A DNA stretch of 64,000 nt from positions 1,798,001 to 1,862,000 of the forward strand of contig NZ_CP030287.1 of the NCBI RefSeq assembly GCF_003287935.1, given 5' to 3'. A program made the translations under genes and the position numbers. The notes under the pieces are model-generated. The model made no database searches. It saw only the letters and a list, made by a program, of their open reading frames with translations, and was not told where the DNA came from. This document shows, one piece after another, positions 27,319 to 36,592 of this stretch. Origin of the DNA: Streptomyces sp. ICC1 (lineage in GTDB: Bacteria; Actinomycetota; Actinomycetes; Streptomycetales; Streptomycetaceae). Within the stretch, counting starts at the first letter, position 1; each line of letters opens with the position of its first letter.

Positions 27319-29310
27319 GTGGGGGAGGCCGGCTCGGGCATGCGCCAGGCGGTGCCCGCCGAGTTGTCCAGTTTCATCGGGCGGGAGCGGGAGCTGGCCG
27401 CCCTCGCCTCGATGCTCTCCGCCGAACGCCTGGTCACGCTCACCGGCCCGGCCGGAATCGGCAAGACCCGGCTCGCCGTGCGCACCGTACGCACGCTGAC
27501 CGCCCGCAGCGGGCTCGACGCCGTCTGGGTGGATCTCGCGGCCCTGCCCGAGCGCCACTGGGCGGAAGGGGAGGGCGAGCTCGGCGCCCGGCTCGCGGGA
27601 CGCAGGGCGCTGCTCGTGCTCGACGGCTGCGAACAGCTCGGTGAAACCGGCCCGGAACTCGTGGCCGAACTGCTCCGGCGCCTCCCGGAACTGCGCATTC
27701 TGGCCACCTCGCAGCGCAGGCTGTGCCTGGCCGGGGAGGCGGTGCTCGCCGTGCCCCCGTTGGCGGTGCCGTCAGGCGAAGCGGCGCCGGACCCCGCCGA
27801 GCGGTTCCCGGTGGCCGGCATCGAGGGGTACGCGGCCGTCCGGCTCTTCGAGGAGCGGGCGCGCGGCGCCGACCCGTTCTTCGAGCTGACCGAGCGCAAC
27901 GCCGCCGCCGTGGGCGCGCTGTGCCGGGCACTCGACGGGATACCCGGAGCACTGGAGCTCGCGGCGGGGCGTGCGCACCAGTACGCGCCCGCGCAAGCGC
28001 TCCGCAGACTCGGCTCCGACCCGCTGGCCTTCCTCGCGGGCGGCGCCGGGCGCGGCACCAGGGTCGACGCCGAACGCTCGCACCGGCTCGCCCCGCCCGC
28101 CGAGCGGCTGCTCTGGGAGCGGCTCTCCGTCTTCGCCGGCTCCTTCGACCGGGCGGCCGTCGCCGAGGTGTGCGGTTTCGGGGCGCTCACCCCGGACACC
28201 GCCGTCGAGGCCCTGCAACGGCTGGCCCCCGCCCTGTTGGCGGACGCCGGACCGGGCCGCTACCGACTGCCGCTGTCCGTACGGGCGTACGCGGGCCGGC
28301 TGCTCGCGCACGGCCCCGCCGGGGACGGCCCGGCCACCTCCCGGCGCCACCACGAGCGCTGCCGGGTCCTCGCCGAGCGGGCGGCGCGGCTGTGGCGCGC
28401 CGGCGCGCAGCGCGAGGCGCGCGCCCTGGCCGTACGGGAACTCCCCGAGCTGCGCGCGGCCATGAACCCGCTCTCCGCCAGCGGCCCGGGCGCGGCCCTG
28501 GAGATCGCGGTCTCCCTGTGGTTCCTGTGGTCCGCGTGCGGGATGGTGGCGGAGGGGCGGCGGCACCTGGAACGGGCCCTGGCCCTGCACCCCGCGCCCC
28601 GGCCCGCCCGGGCGCTGTGGCTCGCCGCGTGGCTCGTGGCGAGCTTCGGCGAGGCGGACGGCGCCGATCCCCTGCTGGTGGAGGCGTGGACCGCGGCCGT
28701 ACAGGAGGGCGAGGACACCTGCCTGGCCTACCTCGCGCACGTCAGGGGCACCATCGCGCTGTGGGAGGACCGCTACGAGGAGGCCGCCGCGGAGTACCTG
28801 GAGGGACTCGAACTCCTTCCGGCCGATCCCGATCCCGATGCCGATTTCGGACCCGGCCGCGAAGCGCTGGCGGCCGCGCACACCATGGCCGTGGCCCACA
28901 CCGACCCGGCGTCCGTTCCGGTCGAGGACGGGCCGCCGGACGCCCCGGCCGATCTGTGGGCCCGCGCCTGGGTGAGCTACGCCCACGCCCTGGTCCAGCG
29001 CCGCGAGGGCCGCCCGGCGCTGGCCCGCACCGAACTGCTGCGTGCGCTGAGGACCCAGATCGCGCTCGACGACCGGCTCGGGCAGGCCTTCTCGGTGGAA
29101 CTCCTCGCGGAACTGGAGGCGGACCAGGGCCGCTACGCCGAAGCCGCCCGCCTCCTCGGCGCGGTCTCCCGCACCCGGCCGCCCGCGGCTTCCGCCCCCC
29201 GCGCCCAGCGCGTGGTCCGCGCCCGCCTCACCCCGGAGGCCTTCCGGACGTCCTACGCGTCGGGCGCCCGTACGCCGCTGCGCGAGCTCCTGCCGGACCT
29301 GGCGGCGTGA
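27319..29310 (+). CDS. AfsR/LuxR-type ATPase without DNA-binding domain
   Basis: 663 residues from GTG 27319. It starts VPAELSSFIGRERELAALAS, has Walker A TGPAGIGKTRLAV and Walker B RALLVLDGCEQL, and a sensor-like ILATSQRRL, i.e. the NB-ARC/AAA-like STAND ATPase of actinobacterial transcription factors. The C-terminal half is TPR-like helices (EIAVSLWFLWSA, YAHALVQRREGRPALARTEL). The usual LuxR-type or OmpR-type HTH is missing at both ends. It may have lost DNA binding or act through a partner. It sits alone in an accessory island. An imperfect TCAACTGTTGA lies 43 bases upstream but does not match the operator spacing. Confidence 0.8.
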   Translation: MGEAGSGMRQAVPAELSSFIGRERELAALASMLSAERLVTLTGPAGIGKTRLAVRTVRTLTARSGLDAVWVDLAALPERHWAEGEGELGARLAGRRALLVLDGCEQLGETGPELVAELLRRLPELRILATSQRRLCLAGEAVLAVPPLAVPSGEAAPDPAERFPVAGIEGYAAVRLFEERARGADPFFELTERNAAAVGALCRALDGIPGALELAAGRAHQYAPAQALRRLGSDPLAFLAGGAGRGTRVDAERSHRLAPPAERLLWERLSVFAGSFDRAAVAEVCGFGALTPDTAVEALQRLAPALLADAGPGRYRLPLSVRAYAGRLLAHGPAGDGPATSRRHHERCRVLAERAARLWRAGAQREARALAVRELPELRAAMNPLSASGPGAALEIAVSLWFLWSACGMVAEGRRHLERALALHPAPRPARALWLAAWLVASFGEADGADPLLVEAWTAAVQEGEDTCLAYLAHVRGTIALWEDRYEEAAAEYLEGLELLPADPDPDADFGPGREALAAAHTMAVAHTDPASVPVEDGPPDAPADLWARAWVSYAHALVQRREGRPALARTELLRALRTQIALDDRLGQAFSVELLAELEADQGRYAEAARLLGAVSRTRPPAASAPRAQRVVRARLTPEAFRTSYASGARTPLRELLPDLAA

Positions 29311-29349
29311 GCCGGCGGCGGGCGCCGGGGTGTTCAGCGGGTCGAGTGT

Positions 29350-30330
29350 TCAGCAGGTCGAGTGGAAGAGCCCGCCGACCCGCTCGGTCGCGGCCAGCCG
29401 GTTGTACAGGGCGACCGCCGCGGCCGTCTCCTCGACGTGCACCTCTACCCCGGCGCCCCGCAGCAGGTCCAGCGTCTCGGGCATGGTGTGCAGCCGCAGC
29501 TCCATGCCGCGGCTCAGGACGACCTCCGTACAGCCCCGGTCGAGGAGTTCGCGCACGTCCGCCGGCTGGATGCCCGGCTCGTGCCGGGTGCCGTGCACGG
29601 CCCAGTCCCACGCGCGGCCGCCGCCCGGGTACAGCACGAAGTCCTTGCCGGGGGCGAGCCCTTCGACCTCCATGCGGCCCCAGGCGAGCGCGGTGACCAG
29701 CGGGGACCGGGCCGGCGGGACCCACAGCATGAGGTTGCTCATCAGCTCGGCCTGCTCGATCGCGTCGTCCAGCGCGTGATGCGTGTGCGGGCGCCGGGAG
29801 AGCAGCTCGCGCGGCATGCGGCCCTTGACGACGGCGCGCAGCGGGACGCGGGCCTTGGCGGCGTAGAGGGTCTTCATGTCCATGCAGCCCGAGTGCCCGA
29901 AGGGGCTGTCGCCGCCGAAGCTCATCAAGTACCAGTACAGGAAGGTCCAGTCGAAGGACGCCGGGTAGGCGCATATCACCGGCTGCGCCCCGGCCGAGAC
30001 CTCCCGCACCCAGGCGCGGAACTCCGTCATCGCCGCGGCCGGGTCGGCGCCCTCGCGGACCAGCCGGTCGCGGTCCAGTCCGCTCACGGCGAGCGCCTCC
30101 GGCACGTACGCCTCGCTGATCGGGCGCAACTCCCGGTAGAAGGTGTCCCGCTCCGGATCGGCGGCCGTATACGAAGCCCCGTCCTGCCGCCCCGCCACGG
30201 CGGCCCCGAAACTGATCATCGAGTAGGGCCCGGGGACGGGCCCGTCCGCCTCGATGTCCACGGAGATGTAGAGGCTGGGCCGGGCAGGGCGGGCGGGACG
30301 CGCGGTACGGGCTGGCATGCCTGAGAGCAT
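29350..30330 (-). CDS. Fusion: DEDD 3'-5' exonuclease + Mth938-like domain
   Basis: 326 residues. The N-terminal 200 or so form an exonuclease of the RNase T/DnaQ type: SVDIEADG with Asp25 and Glu27, a second acidic site in the ASFDWTFLYWYL region, and HTHHALDDAIEQA with the catalytic His and Asp. From about residue 207 (WGRMEVEGLAPGKDF) the sequence becomes the Mth938/DUF498 domain, complete to its typical end (LYNRLAATERVGGLFHSTC). In most streptomycetes I know these as two separate proteins. The function of the second domain is unknown. The start at 30330 has no clear ribosome-binding site; ATG 30318 is an alternative. Confidence 0.82.
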   Translation of the reverse strand: MLSGMPARTARPARPARPSLYISVDIEADGPVPGPYSMISFGAAVAGRQDGASYTAADPERDTFYRELRPISEAYVPEALAVSGLDRDRLVREGADPAAAMTEFRAWVREVSAGAQPVICAYPASFDWTFLYWYLMSFGGDSPFGHSGCMDMKTLYAAKARVPLRAVVKGRMPRELLSRRPHTHHALDDAIEQAELMSNLMLWVPPARSPLVTALAWGRMEVEGLAPGKDFVLYPGGGRAWDWAVHGTRHEPGIQPADVRELLDRGCTEVVLSRGMELRLHTMPETLDLLRGAGVEVHVEETAAAVALYNRLAATERVGGLFHSTC

Positions 30331-30377
30331 GCCAGCCCGCGGCGGCCCCGATCATTCGAATTAGGGGCGGGAGCCCG

Positions 30378-31571
30378 TCAGGAGGTGGGCGTCAGGTACA
30401 TGCCGGTCTGGTCCCCGCCGGCGGTGTTCTTGCAGCCGAACCCGCTGCTCGCCGGCTGCGCGACGACCAGCGCCAGGCAGCGGCCGGCCGCCAGCTGGCC
30501 GAAGTGGTTGGGGTGCATGGACTCCTGGATCAGCCCCTGCGTCTCGCTGCTGTCGATCCAGCGCGCCCACTCGCTCGTCTTCGCCGAGGCCGGAACCGAG
30601 GAGGTCACCAGCTTGCTCGCCTTCGCGCACACCTCGCGGCCCTGCATCATGTCCTTCAGGTCCAGGAACTGCGCGCCCTTGGCGGCGGCGACCGCCTTGA
30701 GGCGCCCGGCGATCTGCGGCACGAGCGAGTCCCGCGCCCAGTCGGAGTCCTTGTTCCAGAACGGGCATCCGCCGGTGTTGAGCCGGCTCCAGTCGCTCTG
30801 CGTGTACCGGTTCTCGGCCCCGCGCGGGATCGGCGACGGGTAGGACTGCAGCACGATCCGGTACGAGGAGTCGGCGTAGCCGGCGCCGCGCATCACGGCC
30901 CGCACCTCGTCCACGGACTTGCCGACGTCCGCCATGACGGCGTCCATCTTCGCGTTCACGCCCTCCTGCTGGTCGTCGTGGCAGTAGGAGTTCCAGAGGA
31001 TGAAGTCGTACGCGCACTCCTTGATGATGTCGGCGAAGCCGAGGTCGTTCCCGCCGATGGACAGCGCGATGACCTTGACGTTGTTGCTCGCGGCGACGGC
31101 GGCGAGCTGGTCGGCCTGCGGGGCCTCGCCCTTGAAGGCGACACCGCCGTGGGAGGCGCGGAACACGTTCTGCGACGTCGCGCCGGAACAGGCCAGGTTG
31201 ACGGCGACGTCGGCGATGGCGCCGGCGCTCCTGACCTCGGCGGAGTCCGAGCGGTGGCAGCCGCCGGCCGTGGCCCCGTAGACCTTGCCGGGGTCGTAGG
31301 TGCTGCCGCTCACCCAGCCCCGGTCCGTGCCGCCCCGACTGCCGCTGTTGGTCAGGCTGTTGCCCTTCCAGCGCCCGGCCTCGCCGGAGATGTAGCTGTC
31401 GCCCATGGACACCGCGGCGGTGGGTCCGTTCCCGGGCCCGGCCACGGCCGTCCCGGCCCCGCCGGCCACCAGTGCCCCGGCGGCGAGCGGCAGTGCCATC
31501 GCGAACCCGGCCAGTCGTCGCACTCGACTGCGGGCGGCCCGGTTCGTGCTGTCGTTGCGGAATCCGATCAC
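30378..31571 (-). CDS. Secreted SGNH/GDSL hydrolase (lipase/esterase)
   Basis: 397 residues. A signal peptide is clear: RRLAGFAMALPLAAGALVAG, with AVA|GPG cleavage near residue 44. The mature enzyme has SMGDSYISGEAG (nucleophile Ser), CSGATS, SIGGNDLGFADI (oxyanion Asn) and SMHPNHFGQ (catalytic His), so all four SGNH blocks are there. Several Cys residues suggest disulfides outside the cell. GTG 31571 (GFRNDST) is preferred because AGGAG stands eight bases before it; ATG 31595 gives eight extra residues without a ribosome-binding site. Substrate not predictable. Confidence 0.88.
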   Translation of the reverse strand: MIGFRNDSTNRAARSRVRRLAGFAMALPLAAGALVAGGAGTAVAGPGNGPTAAVSMGDSYISGEAGRWKGNSLTNSGSRGGTDRGWVSGSTYDPGKVYGATAGGCHRSDSAEVRSAGAIADVAVNLACSGATSQNVFRASHGGVAFKGEAPQADQLAAVAASNNVKVIALSIGGNDLGFADIIKECAYDFILWNSYCHDDQQEGVNAKMDAVMADVGKSVDEVRAVMRGAGYADSSYRIVLQSYPSPIPRGAENRYTQSDWSRLNTGGCPFWNKDSDWARDSLVPQIAGRLKAVAAAKGAQFLDLKDMMQGREVCAKASKLVTSSVPASAKTSEWARWIDSSETQGLIQESMHPNHFGQLAAGRCLALVVAQPASSGFGCKNTAGGDQTGMYLTPTS

Positions 31572-31808
31572 TGCGGAACTCCTGCGGTCGGCCATGCGGG
31601 AGCCGGGAACAACTCCGGTGCATGGCGGGGTAAGTGGGGGTTACCTCCGGCCGGTGGCAATCGGAAAGGTCCCACCCCGTGCGTTGTTACCGCTAGGTAC
31701 AAGCAAGTTACGAACAAGTAACAACCGGTCGGTCGTTCGGCCCGGAACAGCGGCCTCCGGCGGCTGTTAGATTTTCTCGACAGAAAGCCGAACAGGTGGG
31801 GGCAGCCG

Positions 31809-33755
31809 GTGCAGATGTATCAGATCCTGGACAAGGTGGACTCAGGCGACATCGCCCTTCCCGAGTTCCAGCGCGGCTACGTGTGGACCCGCGACCAAGT
31901 GCGCGCGTTCTTCCACTCGATGTACCGGCAGTACCCGGTCGGCAGTTTTCTGACCTGGAGCACGGAGGCCGCCACGGCGGACACCCGGGGCGGGGTGTCG
32001 GGCAAGGGCGGGGCGATCCAGCTGCTACTCGACGGACAGCAGCGCGTCACCACCCTGTACGGGGTGACGCGCGGCCGGCCCCCGAAATTCTTCGAGGGCA
32101 GGAAAGAGGCCTTCACCGGACTGTATTTCAACGTCGAGACCGAGACGTTCGAGTTCTACGCGCCCGCCAAGATGAAGGTCGATCCCTGCTGGGTCGACGT
32201 AACGGGCCTGTTCGCGACGGGAATCGACGGGCTGTTCGCGATCGTGCAGGCCACGGGCGTGGGACAGGACCTTTTCGGCACGTACCACGGACGCCTCAGC
32301 AAGATCCTCCAAATGAAGGAGCGGCACGTCCACATCGAGGACGTGACCGGCGAGGACAAGACCATCGAGGTCGTCGTCGACATCTTCAACAAGGTGAATT
32401 CCGGCGGCACCAAGCTTTCCAAGGGCGATCTCGCGCTCGCCAGGATCTGCGCCTTCTGGCCGGACGCGCGGCCGACCATGAACGCCGCCCTGGCGTACTG
32501 GGCGGAGGCGGGATTCGACTTCAAACTCGACTGGCTCCTGCGCAATGCCAACGCCGTGCTGACGGGCGAGGCGCAGTTCGCCAAACTCGACGAAGTCGGC
32601 GTCGCGCAGTTCAAGGTGGGGCTGGAGTCCACGGAGCACGCGGTGTCCCACCTCCTGGACGTCCTCGGCGGACGGCTGGGCCTGGACCACGACCGGGTGC
32701 TCGGCGGCCGTGCCGCGTTCCCCGTGATGACCCGGCTGCTGCATCTGAGCGGCGGATCGTTCCCCGACGCCAGGACGTGCGACCGGCTGCTCTTCTGGTA
32801 CGTCCACAGCTTCCTGTGGGGCCGCCACGCGGCCTCGGTCGAGACCACCCTCAACCAGGACCTCCACGCCCTCGAAGGCGAGGGCGGCGGCGTCGACCAG
32901 CTCATCGCGGCCCTGCGCCGCAGCCGCGGCCACCTCGACATCCGCCCGGACGACTTCGACGGGTACACCATCGGGGCGCGGTTCTACCCGCTGCTCTACA
33001 TGCTCTCCCGCGTCCACGGCGCCCGGGACCTCATCACCGGCGTCCCGCTGAAGCACAACATGCTCGGCAAGATGGCCTCGCTCCAGGTGCACCACATCTT
33101 CCCCAAGGCCCGCCTGCGCGACCACGGATACGGCCAGGTCCAGATCAACGCCGTCGCGAACTTCTGCTTCCTCACCCAGGACAGCAACCTGAAGATCAGC
33201 GCGAAGGATCCGGCCGAGTACCTGGAGGAGGCCGAGGCCAGGAATCCCGGGGTGCTCGCCAGCCAGTGGATCCCCCTGGACCGGGAGCTGTGGAAGGTCG
33301 AGAACTACCCGGCCTTCCTCCAGGCCCGCCGGGAGCTGCTCACCACCGCCGCGAACGGGTTCCTGAACGCGCTGCACGACGGTTCCACCCAAGTCGCCCT
33401 GGTGCCGGCCCAGTCCGGCCCGCCCGGGGAGGGCCCCGCGGCCGGGTCGGACGCGGCGCGGCCGGCTTCCGAGGAGGAGGCCCCCGGGCTGGCGCTGCTG
33501 CTCCGGATCGTCGCCGAGGCCGGGCTGGCCGCTCCGGACACCGAGGCGGAGGTGGCGGACCCGGACACCGGCGAGGTGATCACCATCGCGGCGGCGGTCT
33601 GGCCGCGGGGGCTCCAGGAGGAGTCGGGCAGCCCCGTCGTACTGGTCTTCGAGCCGGAGCCCGGCGTACGGGCGGCGCTGGAGTCGTGCGGTTACCGGGT
33701 GTTCCACACGGCCGAAGCCCTGAGCGGGTACATCGCGGGAGCCCGCGCCGCGTAG
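31809..33755 (+). CDS. GmrSD-like protein (DUF262 + HNH/DUF1524-type), possible anti-phage factor
   Basis: 648 residues. The N-terminus is a DUF262 (ParB/Srx-like) domain: IALPEFQRGYVWTRDQV and the signature LLLDGQQRVTTLYG (Asp75 to Arg79). An HNH-type nuclease block lies near residues 425-455: LQVHHIFPKARL (His428, His429) and NAVANFCFLTQDSN. That combination is the one found in type IV restriction enzymes of the GmrSD group, which cut modified phage DNA. The last 120 residues (PAQSGPPGEGP onwards) are unlike the family and not recognised. GTG 31809 is the start. It is a lone gene between parts of the purine cluster, flanked by terminators, as expected for an acquired defence gene. Confidence 0.82.
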   Translation: MQMYQILDKVDSGDIALPEFQRGYVWTRDQVRAFFHSMYRQYPVGSFLTWSTEAATADTRGGVSGKGGAIQLLLDGQQRVTTLYGVTRGRPPKFFEGRKEAFTGLYFNVETETFEFYAPAKMKVDPCWVDVTGLFATGIDGLFAIVQATGVGQDLFGTYHGRLSKILQMKERHVHIEDVTGEDKTIEVVVDIFNKVNSGGTKLSKGDLALARICAFWPDARPTMNAALAYWAEAGFDFKLDWLLRNANAVLTGEAQFAKLDEVGVAQFKVGLESTEHAVSHLLDVLGGRLGLDHDRVLGGRAAFPVMTRLLHLSGGSFPDARTCDRLLFWYVHSFLWGRHAASVETTLNQDLHALEGEGGGVDQLIAALRRSRGHLDIRPDDFDGYTIGARFYPLLYMLSRVHGARDLITGVPLKHNMLGKMASLQVHHIFPKARLRDHGYGQVQINAVANFCFLTQDSNLKISAKDPAEYLEEAEARNPGVLASQWIPLDRELWKVENYPAFLQARRELLTTAANGFLNALHDGSTQVALVPAQSGPPGEGPAAGSDAARPASEEEAPGLALLLRIVAEAGLAAPDTEAEVADPDTGEVITIAAAVWPRGLQEESGSPVVLVFEPEPGVRAALESCGYRVFHTAEALSGYIAGARAA

Positions 33756-33780
33756 CCGGCAAGAACGCGGCGCGCATGAC

Positions 33781-33813
33781 GGCGCCCCCGGAGCCGTGGG
33801 CTCCGGGGGCGCC
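33781..33813. terminator. Shared terminator, GmrSD-like gene / aceB
   Basis: GGCGCCCCCGGAGCC pairs perfectly with GGCTCCGGGGGCGCC around GTG, lying between the two convergent stops. Confidence 0.85.
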
Positions 33814-33855
33814 GCCGGTTTCCGGCTGCTGTGCGTTTCAGTCGGAAGCGGGTGG

Positions 33856-35475
33856 TCAGCCGACGAGCTGGTCGTAGGCCGGGAGGGTGAGGAAGTCGGC
33901 GTAGTCCGCGTCCAGGGACACCTGGAGGAGGAGGTCGTGGGCCTGCTGCCACTTGCCGGAGGTGAAGGCCTCCTCGCCGACCTCGGCGCGGATCGCGGCG
34001 AGTTCGGCCGCGGCGACCTCGCGGGCCAGGTCCGCGGTGGCGAGCTTGCCGTTCTCGAAGACGACGCCGGCGTTGATCCACTGCCAGATCTGCGAGCGCG
34101 AGATCTCGGCGGTGGCCGCGTCCTCCATCAGGCCGAAGATGCCGACGGCGCCGAGGCCGCGCAGCCACGCCTCGATGTAGCGGATGCCGACCTGGACCGC
34201 GTTGCGCAGGCCGTCGTAGGTGGGCTTCGCGTCCAGGGAGTCGATGGCGATGAGCTCGCCCGCGGCCACGTGGACGTCCTCGCGCAGGCGGTCCTTCTGG
34301 TTCGGCTTCTCGCCGAGGACCGCGTCGAAGGAGGCCATGGCGATCGGGACCAGGTCCGGGTGGGCGACCCAGGAGCCGTCGAAGCCGTCGCCGGCCTCGC
34401 GGTCCTTGTCGGCCTTGACCTTCTCGAAGGCGATCTTGTTGATCTCGGCGTCCTTGCGGGACGGGATGAAGGCCGCCATGCCGCCGATGGCGTGCGCGCC
34501 GCGCTTGTGGCAGGTCTTGACCAGCAGCTCGGTGTAGGCGCGCATGAACGGGGCGGTCATCGTCACCGCGTTGCGGTCCGGCAGGACGAACTTCTCGCCG
34601 CCGTCACGGAAGTTCTTGACGATGGAGAAGAGGTAGTCCCAGCGGCCGGCGTTCAGGCCCGCCGCGTGGTCGCGCAGCTCGAAGAGGATCTCTTCCATCT
34701 CGTACGCGGCGGTGATGGTCTCGATCAGGACGGTCGCGCGGACCGTGCCCTGCGGGATGCCGACGTAGTCCTGGGCGAAGACGAAGATCTCGTTCCACAG
34801 GCGCGCCTCGAGGTGCGACTCCGTCTTCGGCAGGTAGAAGTACGGGCCCTTGCCGAGGTCGATCAGACGCTTGGCGTTGTGGAAGAAGTACAGGCCGAAG
34901 TCGACGAGCGAGCCGGACGCCGGGCCGTCCTCGAAGCGCAGGTGGCGCTCCTCGAGGTGCCAGCCGCGCGGGCGCATCACGACGGTGGCGAGCTGCTCGG
35001 CGGGCTTCAGCGCGTACGCCTTGCCGGTGCGGGCGTCGGTGAAGTCGATGCGGCGCTCGTAGGCGTCGATCAGGTTGAGCTGGCCGATGACGACGTTCTC
35101 CCAGGTGGGAGCCGAGGCGTCCTCGAAGTCGGCGAGCCAGACCTTGGCGCCCGAGTTCAGGGCGTTGATGGTCATCTTGCGGTCCGTCGGACCGGTGATC
35201 TCCACACGGCGGTCGTTCAGCGCGGCCGGGGCCGGCGCCACCTTCCAGTCGCCCTCGCGGACCTGTGCGGTGTCCGGGAGGAAGTCGAGGGTGGAAGTGC
35301 GGGCGATCTCGGCACGGCGCACGCCGCGGCGGGCGAGGAGCTCGGCGCGGCGGGGGGCGAACCGCCGGTGGAGCTCGGCCACGAAGGCGAGAGCCGCGTC
35401 CGAGAGGACCTCGTCCTGCCGGGGCAGGGGCTCGGCGTCGACGATGGCCAGCGATGACGGCGCTGGTGCGGACAT
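33856..35475 (-). CDS. aceB: Malate synthase A
   Basis: 539 residues. It condenses glyoxylate with acetyl-CoA to malate. MINALNSGAKVWLADFEDAS-type core, RPRGWHLEERH, ATVLIETITAAYEMEEILFELRDH (Mg/glyoxylate site) and the C-terminal catalytic Asp region LMEDAATAEISRSQIWQWI are intact. The start ATG 35475 follows AAGGAG at eight bases. It gives a second exit for glyoxylate from allantoin. The promoter carries a TTCC palindrome that fills the -35/-10 spacer and a TCAACA-type palindrome over the -35. No isocitrate lyase is in the window. Confidence 0.96.
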   Translation of the reverse strand: MSAPAPSSLAIVDAEPLPRQDEVLSDAALAFVAELHRRFAPRRAELLARRGVRRAEIARTSTLDFLPDTAQVREGDWKVAPAPAALNDRRVEITGPTDRKMTINALNSGAKVWLADFEDASAPTWENVVIGQLNLIDAYERRIDFTDARTGKAYALKPAEQLATVVMRPRGWHLEERHLRFEDGPASGSLVDFGLYFFHNAKRLIDLGKGPYFYLPKTESHLEARLWNEIFVFAQDYVGIPQGTVRATVLIETITAAYEMEEILFELRDHAAGLNAGRWDYLFSIVKNFRDGGEKFVLPDRNAVTMTAPFMRAYTELLVKTCHKRGAHAIGGMAAFIPSRKDAEINKIAFEKVKADKDREAGDGFDGSWVAHPDLVPIAMASFDAVLGEKPNQKDRLREDVHVAAGELIAIDSLDAKPTYDGLRNAVQVGIRYIEAWLRGLGAVGIFGLMEDAATAEISRSQIWQWINAGVVFENGKLATADLAREVAAAELAAIRAEVGEEAFTSGKWQQAHDLLLQVSLDADYADFLTLPAYDQLVG

Positions 35476-35616
35476 ATCTGTCACTCCTTCAGCGGCGGTG
35501 CCTGGCGGCCGCGGGGAATGCTCGCGCTGGACGGCACGCAGTGCCGTCGGGTGTGGAGAGTTCCGGAATACGGTCGCGGGCGCCGTCTGGGGGTTCAGGG
35601 CGCTTCTGACCAGTGG

Positions 35617-35656
35617 ATAGTAATTTCCTCATGGTGGAAGTTCAATGGTTTGTTGA
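35617..35656 (-). promoter_or_regulatory. aceB promoter with both operator types
   Basis: Minus strand: -35 TTGAAC (35645-35640), 17-base spacer, -10 TACTAT (35622-35617). TTCC-TCATGGT-GGAA (35625-35639) occupies the spacer. TCAATGGTTTGTTGA (35642-35656) overlaps the -35; its left arm matches the family in four of six bases. Confidence 0.75.
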
Positions 35657-35748
35657 TGTCGAGATTCTCTGAGTCGACAGAATCCGCTCGGTGGTGGCCC
35701 TCAGTGCCATCGCGGTCACGCCCCGCTGAGGCCGGACGCGAGTCCGGC

Positions 35749-36426
35749 TCAAGCGAGTCGTGCCAGGTCGGGCGGGGTGTCGATGTCGAACGGCTCCGCG
35801 ACGTCCCCGCACTCGACCAGCGTGAGCTCCTGCGCGTGCGCCGACAAGTGCACCCGTGCGCCCTTGTCGCCCGTGGCCGTCGCCACGATGTCCGGCCACC
35901 GGTCCGCCCCGAAGAGCACCGGGTGCCCGCGCTCGCCCCCGTACGCCGCCGCCACCAGGCTCGTGGGGGAGCGGTAGGCCGCCCTGACCCGGGCCACCGC
36001 CTCCGGTCCGATGCCCGGCTGGTCCACCAGGGACACCAGGGCCGCGCGGGCGCCCGTACCGGCCAGCGAGGCGAGGCCGACCCGCAGGGAGGAGCCCATG
36101 CCCTCGGCCCAGTCCGGGTTCTCGCGCACCACGCATCCGCTCAGGTCGGCGCGCTCGCGCACCTCCGCGGCCGAGGCGCCGAGCACCACGTGGAGCGGGC
36201 CGCAGCCCGCCTCGCGCAGGACCCGTACGGCGTTCTCCACCAGCGGGCGGCCCCGGTAGGTCAACAGGGCCTTCGGGCGGCCGCCCAGGCGTCGTCCGCC
36301 GCCGGCGGCGAGGAGCAGGCCCGCGATCACCGGGGGAGCGGAGCCGACCGCTTCCGCCGCGGGCCGGTGCCGGTGCTGTTGCTGCTGGTACTCGTGCTGC
36401 TCGTGCGTGCCGCTGTGGGGTGCCAT
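35749..36426 (-). CDS. MobA-like nucleotidyltransferase (Mo-cofactor cytidylyltransferase type)
   Basis: 225 residues. After a His/Gln-rich head of about 33 residues it has the nucleotide-binding VIAGLLLAAGGGRRLGGRPKALLTYRGRPL, then VVRENPDWAEGMGSSLRVGL and DQPGIGPEAV, matching the MocA/MobA group. Those enzymes add CMP to molybdopterin for xanthine dehydrogenase-type enzymes, which would suit the purine setting although no xanthine dehydrogenase is in the window (inference). The head is low complexity and the start uncertain; translation could begin at the Val of PPVIAG. Confidence 0.78.
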   Translation of the reverse strand: MAPHSGTHEQHEYQQQQHRHRPAAEAVGSAPPVIAGLLLAAGGGRRLGGRPKALLTYRGRPLVENAVRVLREAGCGPLHVVLGASAAEVRERADLSGCVVRENPDWAEGMGSSLRVGLASLAGTGARAALVSLVDQPGIGPEAVARVRAAYRSPTSLVAAAYGGERGHPVLFGADRWPDIVATATGDKGARVHLSAHAQELTLVECGDVAEPFDIDTPPDLARLA

Positions 36427-36578
36427 GCCACCGATTCTCGCTCGGGCCCCCTCCCCTGCCCCCGCTCGCGCCGCAGGAGGCGTCCCACGGCGGCCAGCGC
36501 GGCCCCGACCCGCAGGGGCTCGGCGATCCGGTTCTGGGCGGCGGCGATCAGGGCCCGTTCGTCACGGTCGGTCAACAT
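36327..36578 (-). CDS. Small ORF with strong ribosome-binding site, overlapping the MobA-like gene
   Basis: 83 codons from ATG 36578, preceded by AAGGAGATGCCGCG. It starts MLTDRDERALIAAAQNRIAE and continues PLRVGAALAAVGRLLRRER, an amphipathic helical segment, then a Ser/Thr-rich tail that overlaps the low-complexity head of the MobA-like gene in another frame. Not recognised. The good ribosome-binding site and the helical start argue that at least the first 45 residues are real. It is divergent from the MocR gene and shares its GCCAAT-containing promoter region. Confidence 0.5.
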   Translation of the reverse strand: MLTDRDERALIAAAQNRIAEPLRVGAALAAVGRLLRRERGQGRGPERESVAWHPTAARTSSTSTSSNSTGTGPRRKRSAPLPR

Positions 36579-36592
36579 CGCGGCATCTCCTT

